From NCBI GenBank assembly GCA_020847045.1, contig JADLCT010000006.1, forward strand, positions 1 through 64,000: 64,000 nt of DNA, given 5' to 3'. The position numbers and the translations under genes are program-made. Of the stretch, positions 37,087 to 46,803 are shown in pieces; the stretch's first letter is position 1, and each line of letters begins with the position of its first letter. Below the pieces are notes generated by a model, which did no database searches, was not told the DNA's origin, and saw only the letters and a list, made by a program, of their open reading frames with translations. The DNA comes from Bryobacterales bacterium (lineage in GTDB: Bacteria > Acidobacteriota > Terriglobia > Bryobacterales > Bryobacteraceae).

Positions 37087-37098
37087 CACGCCGGGCCG

Positions 37099-39018
37099 TT
37101 AGCGGCCGAGGAAATCCTCGACTTCGCTGCGATCCAGCGTGAAAGAATAATCGGGCAGGCTGTCAAAAAACACCTGCCCGTATTTTTGTTTGGTGATCCG
37201 GTTATCCAGGATGGAGAGCACGCCTTTGTCCTGCCGCGTGCGTATCAGTCTTCCGAACCCCTGCTTCAAGGTAAGCGCCGCCTCGGGCACCTGGTAGTCG
37301 AAAAACGGGTTGCCGCCGGCTTCGCGCAAGGCGCGGACGCGCGCCTCGACAACGGGATCACTGGGGACGGCGAACGGAAGACGGTCCACGATCACGCAGC
37401 GCAACTGGTCGCCCGGCACATCCACGCCCTGCCAGAAGCTGGAGGTGGCGAACAGAACGCAGTTCGGAGTGCGTTTGAACTCCTCCAGAAGAGCGTTGTT
37501 CGGCGACGTGCCCTGCAGCAGCGCCGGGTAGTCGATCTTGTCCCAGAGACGGTCGTGGAACTGGCGCATCTGCGCATAGCTGGTGAAAAGGACGAAGGCG
37601 TGTCCCTTGGTAAGCTCCAGCAGCCGGACCACCTCCTGGCAGGCGGCTTCGGTGAAGCTGGCGTCGCGCGGATCGGGCAGGTGTTGCGGCACATACAGGA
37701 TGGCCTGCTTCGGGTAGTCGAAGTGGCCGGGCACCACGAGCGTCCGGGCGTGCTGGACTCCCAGGCGCTGCTCGACGAACTCGAAGTTGCCCGCCACGGC
37801 CAGCGTCGCCGAGGTGAGCACCACGCTGGCCACCTTATCGAACAGCCGTTCACTGAGCAGAGCGCTGACGTCGATGGGCGTCATCTCGAGCGAGACGCTG
37901 CGCGCGCGGCGCTCCATCCAGTAGACAAACTTGGCGTCGCGCTCCTCCATCCAGCAGCGCAGTCTGGTCTGTGTTTCCTTGGTGCGGCGCACCAGGGGGA
38001 TCATCTCCTCGGGCGCGCCTTGCACCAGTTGCAGGTCTGTATGCAGCAGCTCAAAAGCGCCTTGAAGCTCGCGGTACGGTTTTTCGCCGCCGCGCAGGTA
38101 CTCCTTGGGGTCGGGAAAACCGGCGCGCCCTTCACGGCTGGGGAAGCCGGCGAAGAAGCGGTCCGAGCATTCGGCCACGGTCATCAGCACGCGTTCCAGC
38201 TCGGATGAGGAGAGGCTCTTGCGGCGCAGAACCTGGAGGATGTCGCGCCGCAGCTCCTCGATCTGGTAGCTGCTGACGCTTTGGCCGAAGTACTGCCCGG
38301 CGACGGCTTCCATCTCATGCGCCTCGTCGAAGATGACCGCCTGATACTCGGGAATGACGCCGCCGTACTCCTCCTCCTTCACCGCCAGGTCGGCGAAAAA
38401 GAGGTGGTGGTTGACGATGATGATGTCGCTTTCGTGTGCCCGCTGCTGCATTTTGGTGAGGAAGCAGCGTTCGAACTGGGCGCACTTCTGGCCGCTGCAC
38501 AATTCGCGGCGCGCGTCCATCTTGGCCCATGCGCCGCTGTGGGCGGGCAGCGATTTGATCTCGCTGCGGTCACCGATTTCGGTGGTCTTCTCCCATTCGC
38601 GGATGATCTGGAAGTCGGCGACCTCTTCAAGGCCGGCTAGCACGGGCTCGCGTTCGGCGTCGTAGATTTTCTGGCGGCAGGCGTAATTGTTGCGCCCCTT
38701 CATGTAGCAGATGCGCAGGCGGCCCTGGAACATCTCCTGCAGGAAGGGAACGTCTTTGAAGAAGAGCTGCTCCTGCAGGTTCTTCGTTCCCGTGGAGATG
38801 ACGACGCGTTTTCCGGACTGGATCGCGGGAATCAGGTAGGCGAGGGTTTTCCCCGTTCCCGTTCCCGCTTCGACGATGGCGTGCCGCCCGTCGGCGAGCG
38901 CTTTTTCCACCGCTTCGGCCATGGCCAACTGGCCGGGCCGGAACTCATACTGAGGATGCCACTCGGAAAGCAATCCGCCGCGTTGGAAGAAGCGGCGCGC
39001 CGGTACGTGTGTCGTCAA
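37099..39018 (-). CDS. DinG/XPD-family ATP-dependent DNA helicase
   Basis: A 639-residue superfamily 2 helicase. Walker A is EAGTGTGKT and the DEAH box IFDEAHEM. Four Fe-S cysteines are in place: NYACRQK, then LCSGQKC and ERCF. Late motifs include WQGVDVPG and QGFGRLIRTRQD. The TTG at 39018 was chosen because it overlaps the upstream MATE stop as TTGA and gives a normal N-terminus; the longer frame upstream is a shadow of the MATE gene. DinG-type helicases unwind 5'-tailed DNA, D-loops and R-loops during repair. Confidence 0.92.
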   Translation of the reverse strand: MTTHVPARRFFQRGGLLSEWHPQYEFRPGQLAMAEAVEKALADGRHAIVEAGTGTGKTLAYLIPAIQSGKRVVISTGTKNLQEQLFFKDVPFLQEMFQGRLRICYMKGRNNYACRQKIYDAEREPVLAGLEEVADFQIIREWEKTTEIGDRSEIKSLPAHSGAWAKMDARRELCSGQKCAQFERCFLTKMQQRAHESDIIIVNHHLFFADLAVKEEEYGGVIPEYQAVIFDEAHEMEAVAGQYFGQSVSSYQIEELRRDILQVLRRKSLSSSELERVLMTVAECSDRFFAGFPSREGRAGFPDPKEYLRGGEKPYRELQGAFELLHTDLQLVQGAPEEMIPLVRRTKETQTRLRCWMEERDAKFVYWMERRARSVSLEMTPIDVSALLSERLFDKVASVVLTSATLAVAGNFEFVEQRLGVQHARTLVVPGHFDYPKQAILYVPQHLPDPRDASFTEAACQEVVRLLELTKGHAFVLFTSYAQMRQFHDRLWDKIDYPALLQGTSPNNALLEEFKRTPNCVLFATSSFWQGVDVPGDQLRCVIVDRLPFAVPSDPVVEARVRALREAGGNPFFDYQVPEAALTLKQGFGRLIRTRQDKGVLSILDNRITKQKYGQVFFDSLPDYSFTLDRSEVEDFLGR

Positions 39019-40433
39019 ACCCTTACCATTTTCCACTTCCCACGCCGGAAAAGGAGAAAGCCCGTGACGGCCATGGCGGAGTGGGCGGCTGTGATGGCGT
39101 AGAAAATGCCGCGCGGACCGAGATCGAATACCACCGACAACGCATAAGCCAGCGGAATTTGCCAAAGCCAGAAGCAGACGATGTTGACGACAGTGGGGGT
39201 GACGGTGTCGCCGGCGCCGTTGAACGATTGCACAAGCACCATCCCCCAGCCGAAGAACAGGTAGCCGAAAGCGATCACACGGAGGCAGGTGACGCCATGC
39301 TCCATCACGGCGGGTTCGTGAGTGTAGAGGCCGATGATCTGCCGCGCGAAGAAGAAGAAGCAGAGACCCACGAAGCCGAGGAAGCACATGTTCAGCAGTC
39401 CGGCGAGCATGACGCTGCGTTCGGCGCGATCAGGCTTTTTGGCGCCGAGGTTCTGGCCCACCAGGGTTGCGGCGGCGTTGGCCATGCCCCAGGCGGGGAG
39501 AATCGTGATCACGATGGTGCGTATGGCCATCATGTAGCCGGCCAGGGCGGCCGTGCCGAAGGTGGCCATGAGGCGCATCATACCGATCCAGCTCGCCGAG
39601 GAGACCAGAACCTGCGCGATTCCGGTGATGGAGATGCGCACCAGCCTGGCCATGACGGCGGGCTGAAGCCGCCACTGGCTCGCATGGACATGCAGGCGCC
39701 CGCGGCCCGAAAGCAGCATATAGAACTGAAACAGCACTCCACTGGAGCGGCCGATTGTGGTGGCGATGGCTGACCCCTGCACGCCCATGGCGGGAACCGG
39801 CCCGAAGCCGTGGATCAGCAGAGGGCACAGCACGATGTTGATGGCGTTTGCCAGCCACAGCGTGCGCATGGCCACCGAGGCGTCGCCCGCGCCGCGGAAC
39901 ACTGCGTTCAGCAGAAACAACAGAAAGACGCTGCACGAGCCGCCCAGAAGCGTTTGGGTGAAGCGCGCGCCGGTGGCCACCACGGCTTCGCTGGCGCCCA
40001 TGCCGCGCAAGAGGTGTGGCGCGGCCAGCAATCCCGTGACGGCGACCACGCCGGACACGGCCAGGCCAACGAACACGGCTTGCACGGCCACTACGCCCGC
40101 CTCTTCCCAGTTCTTCTCACCCACCCGGCGCGCCACCATCGCCGTTGTGGACATGCTCAATCCGACGGCGACGCCGAACAGAAGCGACATCATGCCCTCG
40201 GTGAGGGCGACGGCGGCCACGGCAGCGGCGCCCAGCTTCGACACGAACAGCATGTCCACGAAGCCGAACAGCGACTCCATGGACATTTCCAGCACCATCG
40301 GCACGGCGAGCAGAACGACGGCGCGTGAAAGGCTGCCTTCGGTGAAGTCGCGCTTTGTGCCCGAGAGCGCTTCTTTGAGAAATGCCAAAATGCCGTCGTT
40401 GCCGGGAGCGGCCGGAGATGTCAGCGAGGGCAT
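39015..40433 (-). CDS. MATE-family efflux transporter
   Basis: A 472-residue polytopic membrane protein with about twelve hydrophobic segments in two similar halves. Characteristic stretches are LAVPMVLEMSMESLFGFVD at the start of the first bundle and ASWIGMMRLMATFG in the second, plus LVQSFNGAGDTVTP. MATE pumps use Na+ or H+ gradients to expel drugs or metabolites. The gene lies between a phosphatase and a DinG-like helicase on the same strand, with an overlap to the latter. Confidence 0.93.
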   Translation of the reverse strand: MPSLTSPAAPGNDGILAFLKEALSGTKRDFTEGSLSRAVVLLAVPMVLEMSMESLFGFVDMLFVSKLGAAAVAAVALTEGMMSLLFGVAVGLSMSTTAMVARRVGEKNWEEAGVVAVQAVFVGLAVSGVVAVTGLLAAPHLLRGMGASEAVVATGARFTQTLLGGSCSVFLLFLLNAVFRGAGDASVAMRTLWLANAINIVLCPLLIHGFGPVPAMGVQGSAIATTIGRSSGVLFQFYMLLSGRGRLHVHASQWRLQPAVMARLVRISITGIAQVLVSSASWIGMMRLMATFGTAALAGYMMAIRTIVITILPAWGMANAAATLVGQNLGAKKPDRAERSVMLAGLLNMCFLGFVGLCFFFFARQIIGLYTHEPAVMEHGVTCLRVIAFGYLFFGWGMVLVQSFNGAGDTVTPTVVNIVCFWLWQIPLAYALSVVFDLGPRGIFYAITAAHSAMAVTGFLLFRRGKWKMVRV

Positions 40434-40442
40434 TCTTAGAGG

Positions 40443-42032
40443 CTAGCGCGTGAGGAGCGCCTCCTGGAGCACACGGCCCACCGAACCGCTGGGCGTCTCC
40501 ACTTCGAGCAGAGCCGAAAGTGTCGGGGCGATGTCGTTCACGGCGGCGTGCGCCGCGTACCTGCCGGGCTTCACGCCGGGCCCCATCAGAATGAGCGGCA
40601 CGTGCGAATCGTACTTATAGGGAGAGCCGTGCGAGGCGCCGTCCTTGCCGTAGGTGAAATAGGGCTCGGTGACGGGGAAGATGTCTCCGCCGCGTTCCTG
40701 ATGATACCCGGAACGCACGCGGCGGTCGACGAAATCCCGAGGGGCCATGGCGAGCAGATCGTCGCTCGTGTACACGCGCGCGATGTGGGGAAACGGGCGC
40801 AGCGCCTCGGCGGCGGCGGCCCGCACCTCTTTGGGATCAAGCTTCATCTGCCGCATCAGATCGTAATTCAGATACATGGTGGGACCACTACGGCCGACCA
40901 CCCACTTCATGCCGCCGTAGCGCGCCGAAAGCGCCTTCTCGACGGTCTCCTGCATCTTCGGTTCGGACAAACGTCCGCCGGGCATACGGCGCGACTGCTG
41001 CGTTTCCGCCGTCGGCGACACGCCGTGGTCGGCCGTGAAGGCCACCAGGACGTTGGCCATGCCCACCTTCTGATCCAGATAGGCGAACAGGCGCGCCAGC
41101 GTGCGGTCAGTGCGGATGGCGATGTCGCGTACTTTGGGATGGTCGGGACCCACCTCGTGGCCGACGTAGTCGTTCGAAGAAAAGCTGACGCTGAGCAGGT
41201 CTGTATCGCCGCGCTGGCCCAACTGTTCCGCTTCAATCGCCTTTTCGGCAAGCATTTCCAGCATGTCGTTGCCGAAGGGCGTGCGCTGCATCTGCGCATA
41301 ATATTTTTCCGATGCCTCTGCGCCCATGGAGAGGAACGGTTCGGCCTTCGAGTTCTCGATGGAGACCCAGGACTTGTTCAGCCACTGATCGACGGCGCGA
41401 GACGTGTTGAAGCCGGCCACCCATTGGGGCAGCTCAGGGAAGTACCAGGTGCTGGATACGAAGTTGCCCGTCTTGTTGTCGAACCAGAAGGCGCCGTCGG
41501 CCATGCGGCCGGCGGGCAGGATGGCGCTGCGGTCCTTGATGGAGATGCCGATCACCTTCGGTTTGCCGCGTCCGTTGGATTTCAACTCGTCGCCCACGGT
41601 ACTCACCAGAAGCCTGTGCGGCGACGAGGCCGCGCCGGGCGCGCCCAGAAGTTTCTGTGCGCCGTCCACGACGCTGGTGATCGACTTGCCCGATTCCCGG
41701 TCGTACCAATCGTTGCCAATGATGCCGCTGATCGAAGGCGTCGCGCCGGAGAGCACGGTCGAGTGGCCAATGGCGGTCACCGTGGGAAAGTGCTCGTAGT
41801 GCGCATCGACAAACATCGCCCCATGACCCATCAGGCGCGCAAAACCGCCGTTGTACTGCTCGCGGAAGCGCCACAGGTAGTCGGCGCGGAACTGGTCCAC
41901 GACGATCATCAGCACCAGTTTCGGCTTCCGGGCGGCGGCAGGCGGTTTGGCTGCAGGGGGGGCGCCGGACGGCTGGGCCAGGAGGGGCAGGGAGAGAGCC
42001 GCCAGGAGCGGAAGGAGGGTTCTGCGTTGCAT
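40443..42032 (-). CDS. Secreted alkaline phosphatase superfamily protein (PafA-like)
   Basis: A 529-residue protein from ATG 42032, with signal peptide MQRRTLLPLLAALSLPLLAQ. The metal site is seen as IVVDQFRADYL near the start and the Thr nucleophile in HFPTVTAIGHSTVLSG. Later ligands are in NDYVGHEVGPDHP and AFTADHGVSPTAE. This arrangement is typical of PafA-type calcium-independent alkaline phosphatases, which release phosphate from organic monoesters in the periplasm. A pho-box-like promoter was not identified. Confidence 0.9.
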   Translation of the reverse strand: MQRRTLLPLLAALSLPLLAQPSGAPPAAKPPAAARKPKLVLMIVVDQFRADYLWRFREQYNGGFARLMGHGAMFVDAHYEHFPTVTAIGHSTVLSGATPSISGIIGNDWYDRESGKSITSVVDGAQKLLGAPGAASSPHRLLVSTVGDELKSNGRGKPKVIGISIKDRSAILPAGRMADGAFWFDNKTGNFVSSTWYFPELPQWVAGFNTSRAVDQWLNKSWVSIENSKAEPFLSMGAEASEKYYAQMQRTPFGNDMLEMLAEKAIEAEQLGQRGDTDLLSVSFSSNDYVGHEVGPDHPKVRDIAIRTDRTLARLFAYLDQKVGMANVLVAFTADHGVSPTAETQQSRRMPGGRLSEPKMQETVEKALSARYGGMKWVVGRSGPTMYLNYDLMRQMKLDPKEVRAAAAEALRPFPHIARVYTSDDLLAMAPRDFVDRRVRSGYHQERGGDIFPVTEPYFTYGKDGASHGSPYKYDSHVPLILMGPGVKPGRYAAHAAVNDIAPTLSALLEVETPSGSVGRVLQEALLTR

Positions 42033-42094
42033 GGATTTGTAAGTGTAACAGGAATGTAACAATTAACTGGGCATGGCCGCCGGGCGGGCCGCTT

Positions 42095-42433
42095 TCATTG
42101 TCCCAACTCATGGCAGACGTTGCAGGCGTTGCTGGCCTTGCGCTGAGCGTGGCAGGCCATGCATGTTTTCATGTTGTGTTCCACCTGGAGCGTCACGCGG
42201 TCTGACAAGTTGACGTCGCCGTGGCAGGTGACGCACTCCACCTTTCCGGCCGAGACGTGGCGGGCGTGCGAGAAGACGACGAAATCACGTTGCCGGTAGA
42301 CGCGCTGCGAAGGGATGGCCGGGGCGGACCATCCGGCGGCCGCGTGACACACGGCGCAGACGGTTGCTTTGGGAAATCCGGCCCGGTCCTGATTCTCCGC
42401 TCCGGCGTGGCACTGGGTGCATTTCAGCTTCAT
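42095..42433 (-). CDS. Pentaheme c-type cytochrome (start codon unresolved)
   Basis: The ATG at 42433 gives 112 residues with five heme motifs: CTQCH, CAVCH, CVTCH, CMACH and CNVCH. A FSHARH segment is a likely distal-His motif. That start leaves no export signal, which a c-type cytochrome needs. Reading the same frame upstream gives a good signal sequence (LFRFAGCLLLGVTALSAAE) and another FSHKRH motif, back to about 42526, but no ATG, GTG or TTG; a GGAGGAGG lies six bases before an ATA at 42526. The gene is directly downstream of the PQQ dehydrogenase and is probably its electron acceptor. Confidence 0.82.
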   Translation of the reverse strand: MKLKCTQCHAGAENQDRAGFPKATVCAVCHAAAGWSAPAIPSQRVYRQRDFVVFSHARHVSAGKVECVTCHGDVNLSDRVTLQVEHNMKTCMACHAQRKASNACNVCHELGQ

Positions 42434-42477
42434 GGAAGCATGGCGCTTGTGGCTGAACTCAGCGGCGGAGAGTGCGG

Positions 42478-44343
42478 TTACTCCAAGGAGAAGGCAACCA
42501 GCGAATCGGAATAGGTGGTGTTGTATTTGTTGCCTCCTCCGGCGGCGATGACGACGAACTGCTTGCCTGACTTACGGCTGAGATAGGTGGCCGGCACGGC
42601 ATGCGCGGTGGCGGGCAGTTTGGCCACCCAGAGCTCCTTGCCGGTGTCCTTGTCAAAGGCCCGGAAGCGCGCGTCGTTGGTGGCGCCGATGAAGACGAGA
42701 CCCCCGGCGGTGACGATCGATCCGCCCAGGTTCATCGTACCGGTGGGCGGCAGTCCCTTGGCGAGCAGCTCGTCATCCACGCCCAGAACGGAGCGCCATT
42801 TGAACTCGCCCTTGTCCAAATCGATGGCCGTGAGAAATCCCCAGGGCGGCTGCTGGCAGGGGCGTAGCTGCGGGTCCCAGAAGCGTGAATTGGGCGTGCG
42901 GACGCCTTGCGTACGGTAAGGGATCTCGGAGCCCTCGGGCCGCTTCGTCATCTGCTGGACGAAGCCGATTTCCATGGAATTCACAAAGAGGGTTTGTGTT
43001 TCGGGGTCGAAGCTGGCCCCGCCCCAGTTGGCGCCGCCGTTCGTGGAGGGGAACAGGACGGTCTTCCGGAAACCGATGGGCGTGTAGAGGCCGCCGAAGA
43101 CGGCGTCCTTGATGATCGCCTCGCAGAAGGCGCGCGATTCGGGAGTGACGCTGGTGAGCTCGTCCGGCTTCATGCTTTGGCGCGTGAAGGGAGGAGGCTT
43201 GACGGGGAAAGGTTGTGTTGGGTAGGTGAATTCACCGGGCACCTCACTTTTCGGCACGGGGCGTTCCTCGATGTCGAACAGTGGCTTGCCTGTGACGCGG
43301 TCGAACAGGAAGACGAAGCCGGTTTTTGTCACCTGGGCGACGGCGGCGACGGGCTTGCCGAGGCGCGTGACGGTGACAAGGTTTGGCTGGGCGGGCAGAT
43401 CGTAGTCCCAGATGTTGTGATGGACGGTTTGGAAGTGCCAGAGGCGTTTACCCGTGGCCGCGTCGAGGGCCACCAGAGAGTCGCCGAACAGGCCGGCGCC
43501 GGCGCGGTCGCCGCCGTAGAAGTCGGTGGCGGGCGAGGTGAGGGGCAGGTACACGATGCCGCGAGCGGGGTCCACGCTCAACACGCTCCAGGCGTTCGTG
43601 CCGCCGCGGTCCTTCCAGGAATCGCCGGGCCAGGTGTCGTTGCCGAATTCGCCGGGACGGGGCACGGTGTGAAACTGCCAGACGAGCTTGCCGGTGAGGA
43701 TATCGTAGGCGCGCACGTCGCCCGCCGGGCCATGTGCTTCGCCATCGGGAACGATGGAACCACAGATGGCCAGATTTTTATAGATGGCCGGTGGCGAACT
43801 CATGCCCATGCGGTGGGTGGGAAAGTGATCGGCCACGCCGGCGCGGAGGTCCACGGCGCCCTTCACGCCAAACCGTGGATCGGGCTTGCCTGTCACCGCG
43901 TCGATGGACCACAAGCGGCCATCCAGCGTGCCAACCAGAAGCCGCTGTTTTCCACCGCCGGACCAGCACGCCGCGCCGCGGTTGATGTACAGGCCGCTGG
44001 CGATACGCTCGCGGTCGAGCTGAGCATCGAATTTCCAGAGTTCACGGCCGGTTTCAGGGTCGAGCGCCACGAGGTTGGCGAAGGGAGTGGTCAGGTACAT
44101 CACGCCGCCGGCGATGAGCGGAGTGGATTCAAAGGTGGAGCGGTAGGGCAGCCGCGTGCCGTCGCTCTGTTCGCCCGTATGGTAGGTCCAGGCAACGCGC
44201 AGCTTCGACACGTTCCCCCGGTTGATCTGTTTCAACGGGGAGTGGCGCGCGCCGCCCGCGTCGCCGCCCCAGTGACGCCACTCCTGCGCGTGCAGAGCCG
44301 CTCCCCAGAATGCCGCCATCCATACCAGCCGCGTCCGCCACAT
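42478..44343 (-). CDS. PQQ-dependent dehydrogenase (soluble-type quinoprotein glucose/alcohol dehydrogenase)
   Basis: A 621-residue exported quinoprotein starting MWRTRLVWMAAFWGAALHA. The beta-propeller begins WRHWGGDAGGARHSPLKQI and shows tryptophan-docking repeats (GDLLRA-like and TGKLVWQFHT) and the PQQ-site HRMGMSSPPA and GNDTWPGDSWK. It resembles the membrane glucose dehydrogenase periplasmic domain without the N-terminal membrane helices. It would oxidise a sugar or alcohol and pass electrons to the adjacent pentaheme cytochrome. PQQ synthesis genes are not in the window. Confidence 0.92.
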   Translation of the reverse strand: MWRTRLVWMAAFWGAALHAQEWRHWGGDAGGARHSPLKQINRGNVSKLRVAWTYHTGEQSDGTRLPYRSTFESTPLIAGGVMYLTTPFANLVALDPETGRELWKFDAQLDRERIASGLYINRGAACWSGGGKQRLLVGTLDGRLWSIDAVTGKPDPRFGVKGAVDLRAGVADHFPTHRMGMSSPPAIYKNLAICGSIVPDGEAHGPAGDVRAYDILTGKLVWQFHTVPRPGEFGNDTWPGDSWKDRGGTNAWSVLSVDPARGIVYLPLTSPATDFYGGDRAGAGLFGDSLVALDAATGKRLWHFQTVHHNIWDYDLPAQPNLVTVTRLGKPVAAVAQVTKTGFVFLFDRVTGKPLFDIEERPVPKSEVPGEFTYPTQPFPVKPPPFTRQSMKPDELTSVTPESRAFCEAIIKDAVFGGLYTPIGFRKTVLFPSTNGGANWGGASFDPETQTLFVNSMEIGFVQQMTKRPEGSEIPYRTQGVRTPNSRFWDPQLRPCQQPPWGFLTAIDLDKGEFKWRSVLGVDDELLAKGLPPTGTMNLGGSIVTAGGLVFIGATNDARFRAFDKDTGKELWVAKLPATAHAVPATYLSRKSGKQFVVIAAGGGNKYNTTYSDSLVAFSLE

Positions 44344-44362
44344 CGTGCGACCATCATAAGGC

Positions 44363-44686
44363 ATGGTTCTACCGCAGATCGTCTCGCGAGCCGCCTTCAC
44401 GCCGGAGAAGCTGGGCAAGGTATCGTTGGCTCAGGGGGATCATCTCTACGCCGGGCTGAACTGTTTTTTGCCGGGACAAGAGCACAAGGCGCACACGCAT
44501 GCCGGCCAGGACAAGATCTACCTAATTCTGGAGGGCTCGGGCGAGGCCATGGTGAACGGTGAGGCCGCGCGTGTGAACGCGGGCGACCTGGTGCTGGCGC
44601 CCGCCGGGGCCGTACATTCGCTGCGCAATACCGGCGCGGTGAACCTGGTGGTGCTGGTGGTGCTCGGGCCGCCACCGTCGAAATAG
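44363..44686 (+). CDS. Cupin-domain protein
   Basis: A 107-residue single-domain cupin. Motif 1 is AHTHAGQDKIYLILEGSGEA with the His ligands, and motif 2 is GDLVLAPAGAVHSLRN with the final His. Such a small cupin may be a metal-dependent sugar isomerase or dioxygenase-like enzyme; substrate is unknown. Its start is 19 bases from the divergent PQQ dehydrogenase start, and its end almost touches the TPR gene on the other strand. Confidence 0.9.
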   Translation: MVLPQIVSRAAFTPEKLGKVSLAQGDHLYAGLNCFLPGQEHKAHTHAGQDKIYLILEGSGEAMVNGEAARVNAGDLVLAPAGAVHSLRNTGAVNLVVLVVLGPPPSK

Positions 44687-44692
44687 ACGCGT

Positions 44693-46750
44693 CTACTGCT
44701 GGTTCTTACGCAGCGGCTGTTCCTTGGCTTGTCGCACGCGGCCGGTTTCCAGCTTCTTCTGGATCTTGGCGATTTCGGCCGCGTCGATCTCGGGCGAGGG
44801 CAGGGCATTCCACAGCCGGAGCGAGATCTCCCACTGCTCGATGGCATCTTTCAGATTGCCCTGTTTCAGGTAGGCGTCACCCAGGTGGTCGTTCACCGTG
44901 GGATCCTTGCCGCTGCGCTGGATGGCCCGCTTCAGATAGTCGACGGATTCGTCGAGACGGCCCAGACGGTAGTAGACCCAGCCGAGGCTGTCCAGGAAGG
45001 CTCCGTTATCGGGCTCCTGATCGACGGCTTTCTTGATCATGTCCAGTGCTTCGTTCAAGCGCACGTTACGGTCGGCGAGCATGTAGCCGAGATAGTTCAG
45101 GGCCGAGGCCGACTTCGGGTTCATCTCCAGCACCTTGCGGAATTCGGCTTCCGACCGTTCGAAGTTCTTCTGCTTCTCGTAGAGCGCGCCGCGCATGAAG
45201 TGGATGGGTTCCTTCTCGTCCTGCGTGGTGGAGAGCCTGGCGGCTTCGTCCAGCGCCTTGCCCATCTCGGCCCAGTTCTTCGACTTTTCGTAGAACTGCG
45301 CCAGGGTGAGGTAGGTTTCACGGTCGGTTTCCTTTTTGCCCAGCAACTGCCGTACTTCGGCGGCGGCGTCATTCACACGGCCCATGTCGGCCAGCAGCGA
45401 CCCGCGAACCAGGATGATGATCCGTTCGTTGGGATACTTCTTGCGAGCGGCTTCGGACTCCTCCAGAGCCTTGGTAAACTCCTTGCCCTGCCGCAGCGTG
45501 TCGATCACCTGGGCTTCGGCGCGAGGGCCGTTCTTTTCATCCAGCGCGCCCAATTCGCGGAAAGTGGCCACGGCGCCTGTGTAGTCTTCATTGCCGCGCT
45601 GCAACAGGCCGAGCCGTTCCAGCAGAATCGCGCGATTGGCTTTTTCCGAGGCCGAATAGGATTTCTTGGCCGTCGAATCCAGCACGTTCTTCATGCCCGC
45701 CACGGCTTCGGCCAGCTTGCCTTCGGCTTCGTAGATGCCCACTTCGTTGAAGACGATCTCCAGATTGTCCGGTTCGAGTTTCTTGGCTTCGTTGATTGCC
45801 TTGCGAGCCTCTTCCCAGTTTTTTTGCTCCCGGTAGATCTGCGAAATGCGCAGCCAGCTTTGCACATCCTTCGAGTCCTCGCCGATCAGCTCCTTGTAGA
45901 GCTTCAGCGATTCGTCGAACTGATCGGAATAGAGCAGGCTTTGGGCCAGGGCGCGCTTCAGGTCGGGATTTTCCGGCGCCATTTCGAGCGCCTTGCGCAG
46001 GGTCGCCGCGGCCAGCGCGTATTCCTTCATCTGTTCATAGCTGCCGGCCAGCGCCATGAACGTTCGCAGGTTGGGGGACTTGTCGGAAACCCGCTTCAGT
46101 AGCTCGCTTGCTTTGCGCGCGTCGCCCAGGTCGGAGTACACCAGGGCCAGGCCGGTGAGTGCGTCCTCGTTGTCGGGATCCAGCGCAAGAGCCTTCTGGA
46201 ACGCCTTCTCGCTTTCCACCGAGTTCTGACTGATCTTGTAGAGACGGCCCAGCGTGAGCCATGCCTCGGTATCCTGCGGATCCTTTTCCGTGATTTTCAA
46301 ATACTGCTCGGTTGCCCTTTGCAGCATGTTGTCATTCACGCGGCCCTGCTGCGGGTCGCCGATCAGACGCATGTAGATGCGGCCCAGAAGGCGGCGGGCA
46401 TTCAGGTCGTCCGGATTTTCGCGCAGAGCCGCTTCGGCCTCGGAGACGCCTTCCTTCAGACGGCCGCCTTGGATATAGAGGTCGGAGAGTTCGTCGGCCA
46501 GGAAGCGCGCGCCAGGGTCGGCTTTGATGGCCAGACGGAGGTTGTCGATGGCCTGGTTCAGATACTCGCTTCTATTGTTGTAGGCTCCGGCCAGCTCCGT
46601 GTAGAGATGGCTGAGGGAGTAGTAATAATAGGATGCCGCGTGATCGGGCGTCTTGCTCTTGGCTTGCTGCGCGGCAGACTGCTGGGCCGGGGCCAGTTGA
46701 CCCCAAATCAAACCAAGTCCAGCGGCGAGGATTACTCGTGTCCTAGTCAT
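44693..46750 (-). CDS. Secreted TPR-repeat protein
   Basis: A 685-residue protein with signal peptide MTRTRVILAAGLGLIWGQLAPA. The body is made of about fifteen tetratricopeptide repeats, for example AWLTLGRLYKISQNSVESEKAF and ALDPDNEDALTGLALVYSDLGD. The C-terminal repeats (SALNYLGYMLADRNVRLNEALD, then FLDSLGWVYYRLGRLDE) match the acidobacterial/delta-proteobacterial TPR protein class. It probably forms a scaffold for an envelope complex. A GTACC-rich hairpin lies in the leader just upstream of the start. Confidence 0.9.
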   Translation of the reverse strand: MTRTRVILAAGLGLIWGQLAPAQQSAAQQAKSKTPDHAASYYYYSLSHLYTELAGAYNNRSEYLNQAIDNLRLAIKADPGARFLADELSDLYIQGGRLKEGVSEAEAALRENPDDLNARRLLGRIYMRLIGDPQQGRVNDNMLQRATEQYLKITEKDPQDTEAWLTLGRLYKISQNSVESEKAFQKALALDPDNEDALTGLALVYSDLGDARKASELLKRVSDKSPNLRTFMALAGSYEQMKEYALAAATLRKALEMAPENPDLKRALAQSLLYSDQFDESLKLYKELIGEDSKDVQSWLRISQIYREQKNWEEARKAINEAKKLEPDNLEIVFNEVGIYEAEGKLAEAVAGMKNVLDSTAKKSYSASEKANRAILLERLGLLQRGNEDYTGAVATFRELGALDEKNGPRAEAQVIDTLRQGKEFTKALEESEAARKKYPNERIIILVRGSLLADMGRVNDAAAEVRQLLGKKETDRETYLTLAQFYEKSKNWAEMGKALDEAARLSTTQDEKEPIHFMRGALYEKQKNFERSEAEFRKVLEMNPKSASALNYLGYMLADRNVRLNEALDMIKKAVDQEPDNGAFLDSLGWVYYRLGRLDESVDYLKRAIQRSGKDPTVNDHLGDAYLKQGNLKDAIEQWEISLRLWNALPSPEIDAAEIAKIQKKLETGRVRQAKEQPLRKNQQ

Positions 46751-46779
46751 TTACTTCCTTCCGTCACCCTTGGATAGAC

Positions 46780-46803
46780 GTACCCCTTCGCCCTGGAGGG
46801 TAC
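46780..46803 (-). other. Hairpin in the TPR gene leader
   Basis: GTACCC at 46780-46785 and GGGTAC at 46798-46803 are exact inverted repeats just before the ribosome-binding region of the leftward TPR gene. A possible -10 (TATACT on the minus strand, 46843-46848) lies upstream. GTACC occurs at two further sites (46874-46879 and 46893-46897), so the 215-base divergent region is not random. Confidence 0.4.

Noticed and set aside
42907..44562. 551-residue rightward frame opposite the PQQ dehydrogenase
   Set aside because: No motifs and no coding signal; the leftward quinoprotein is clear.
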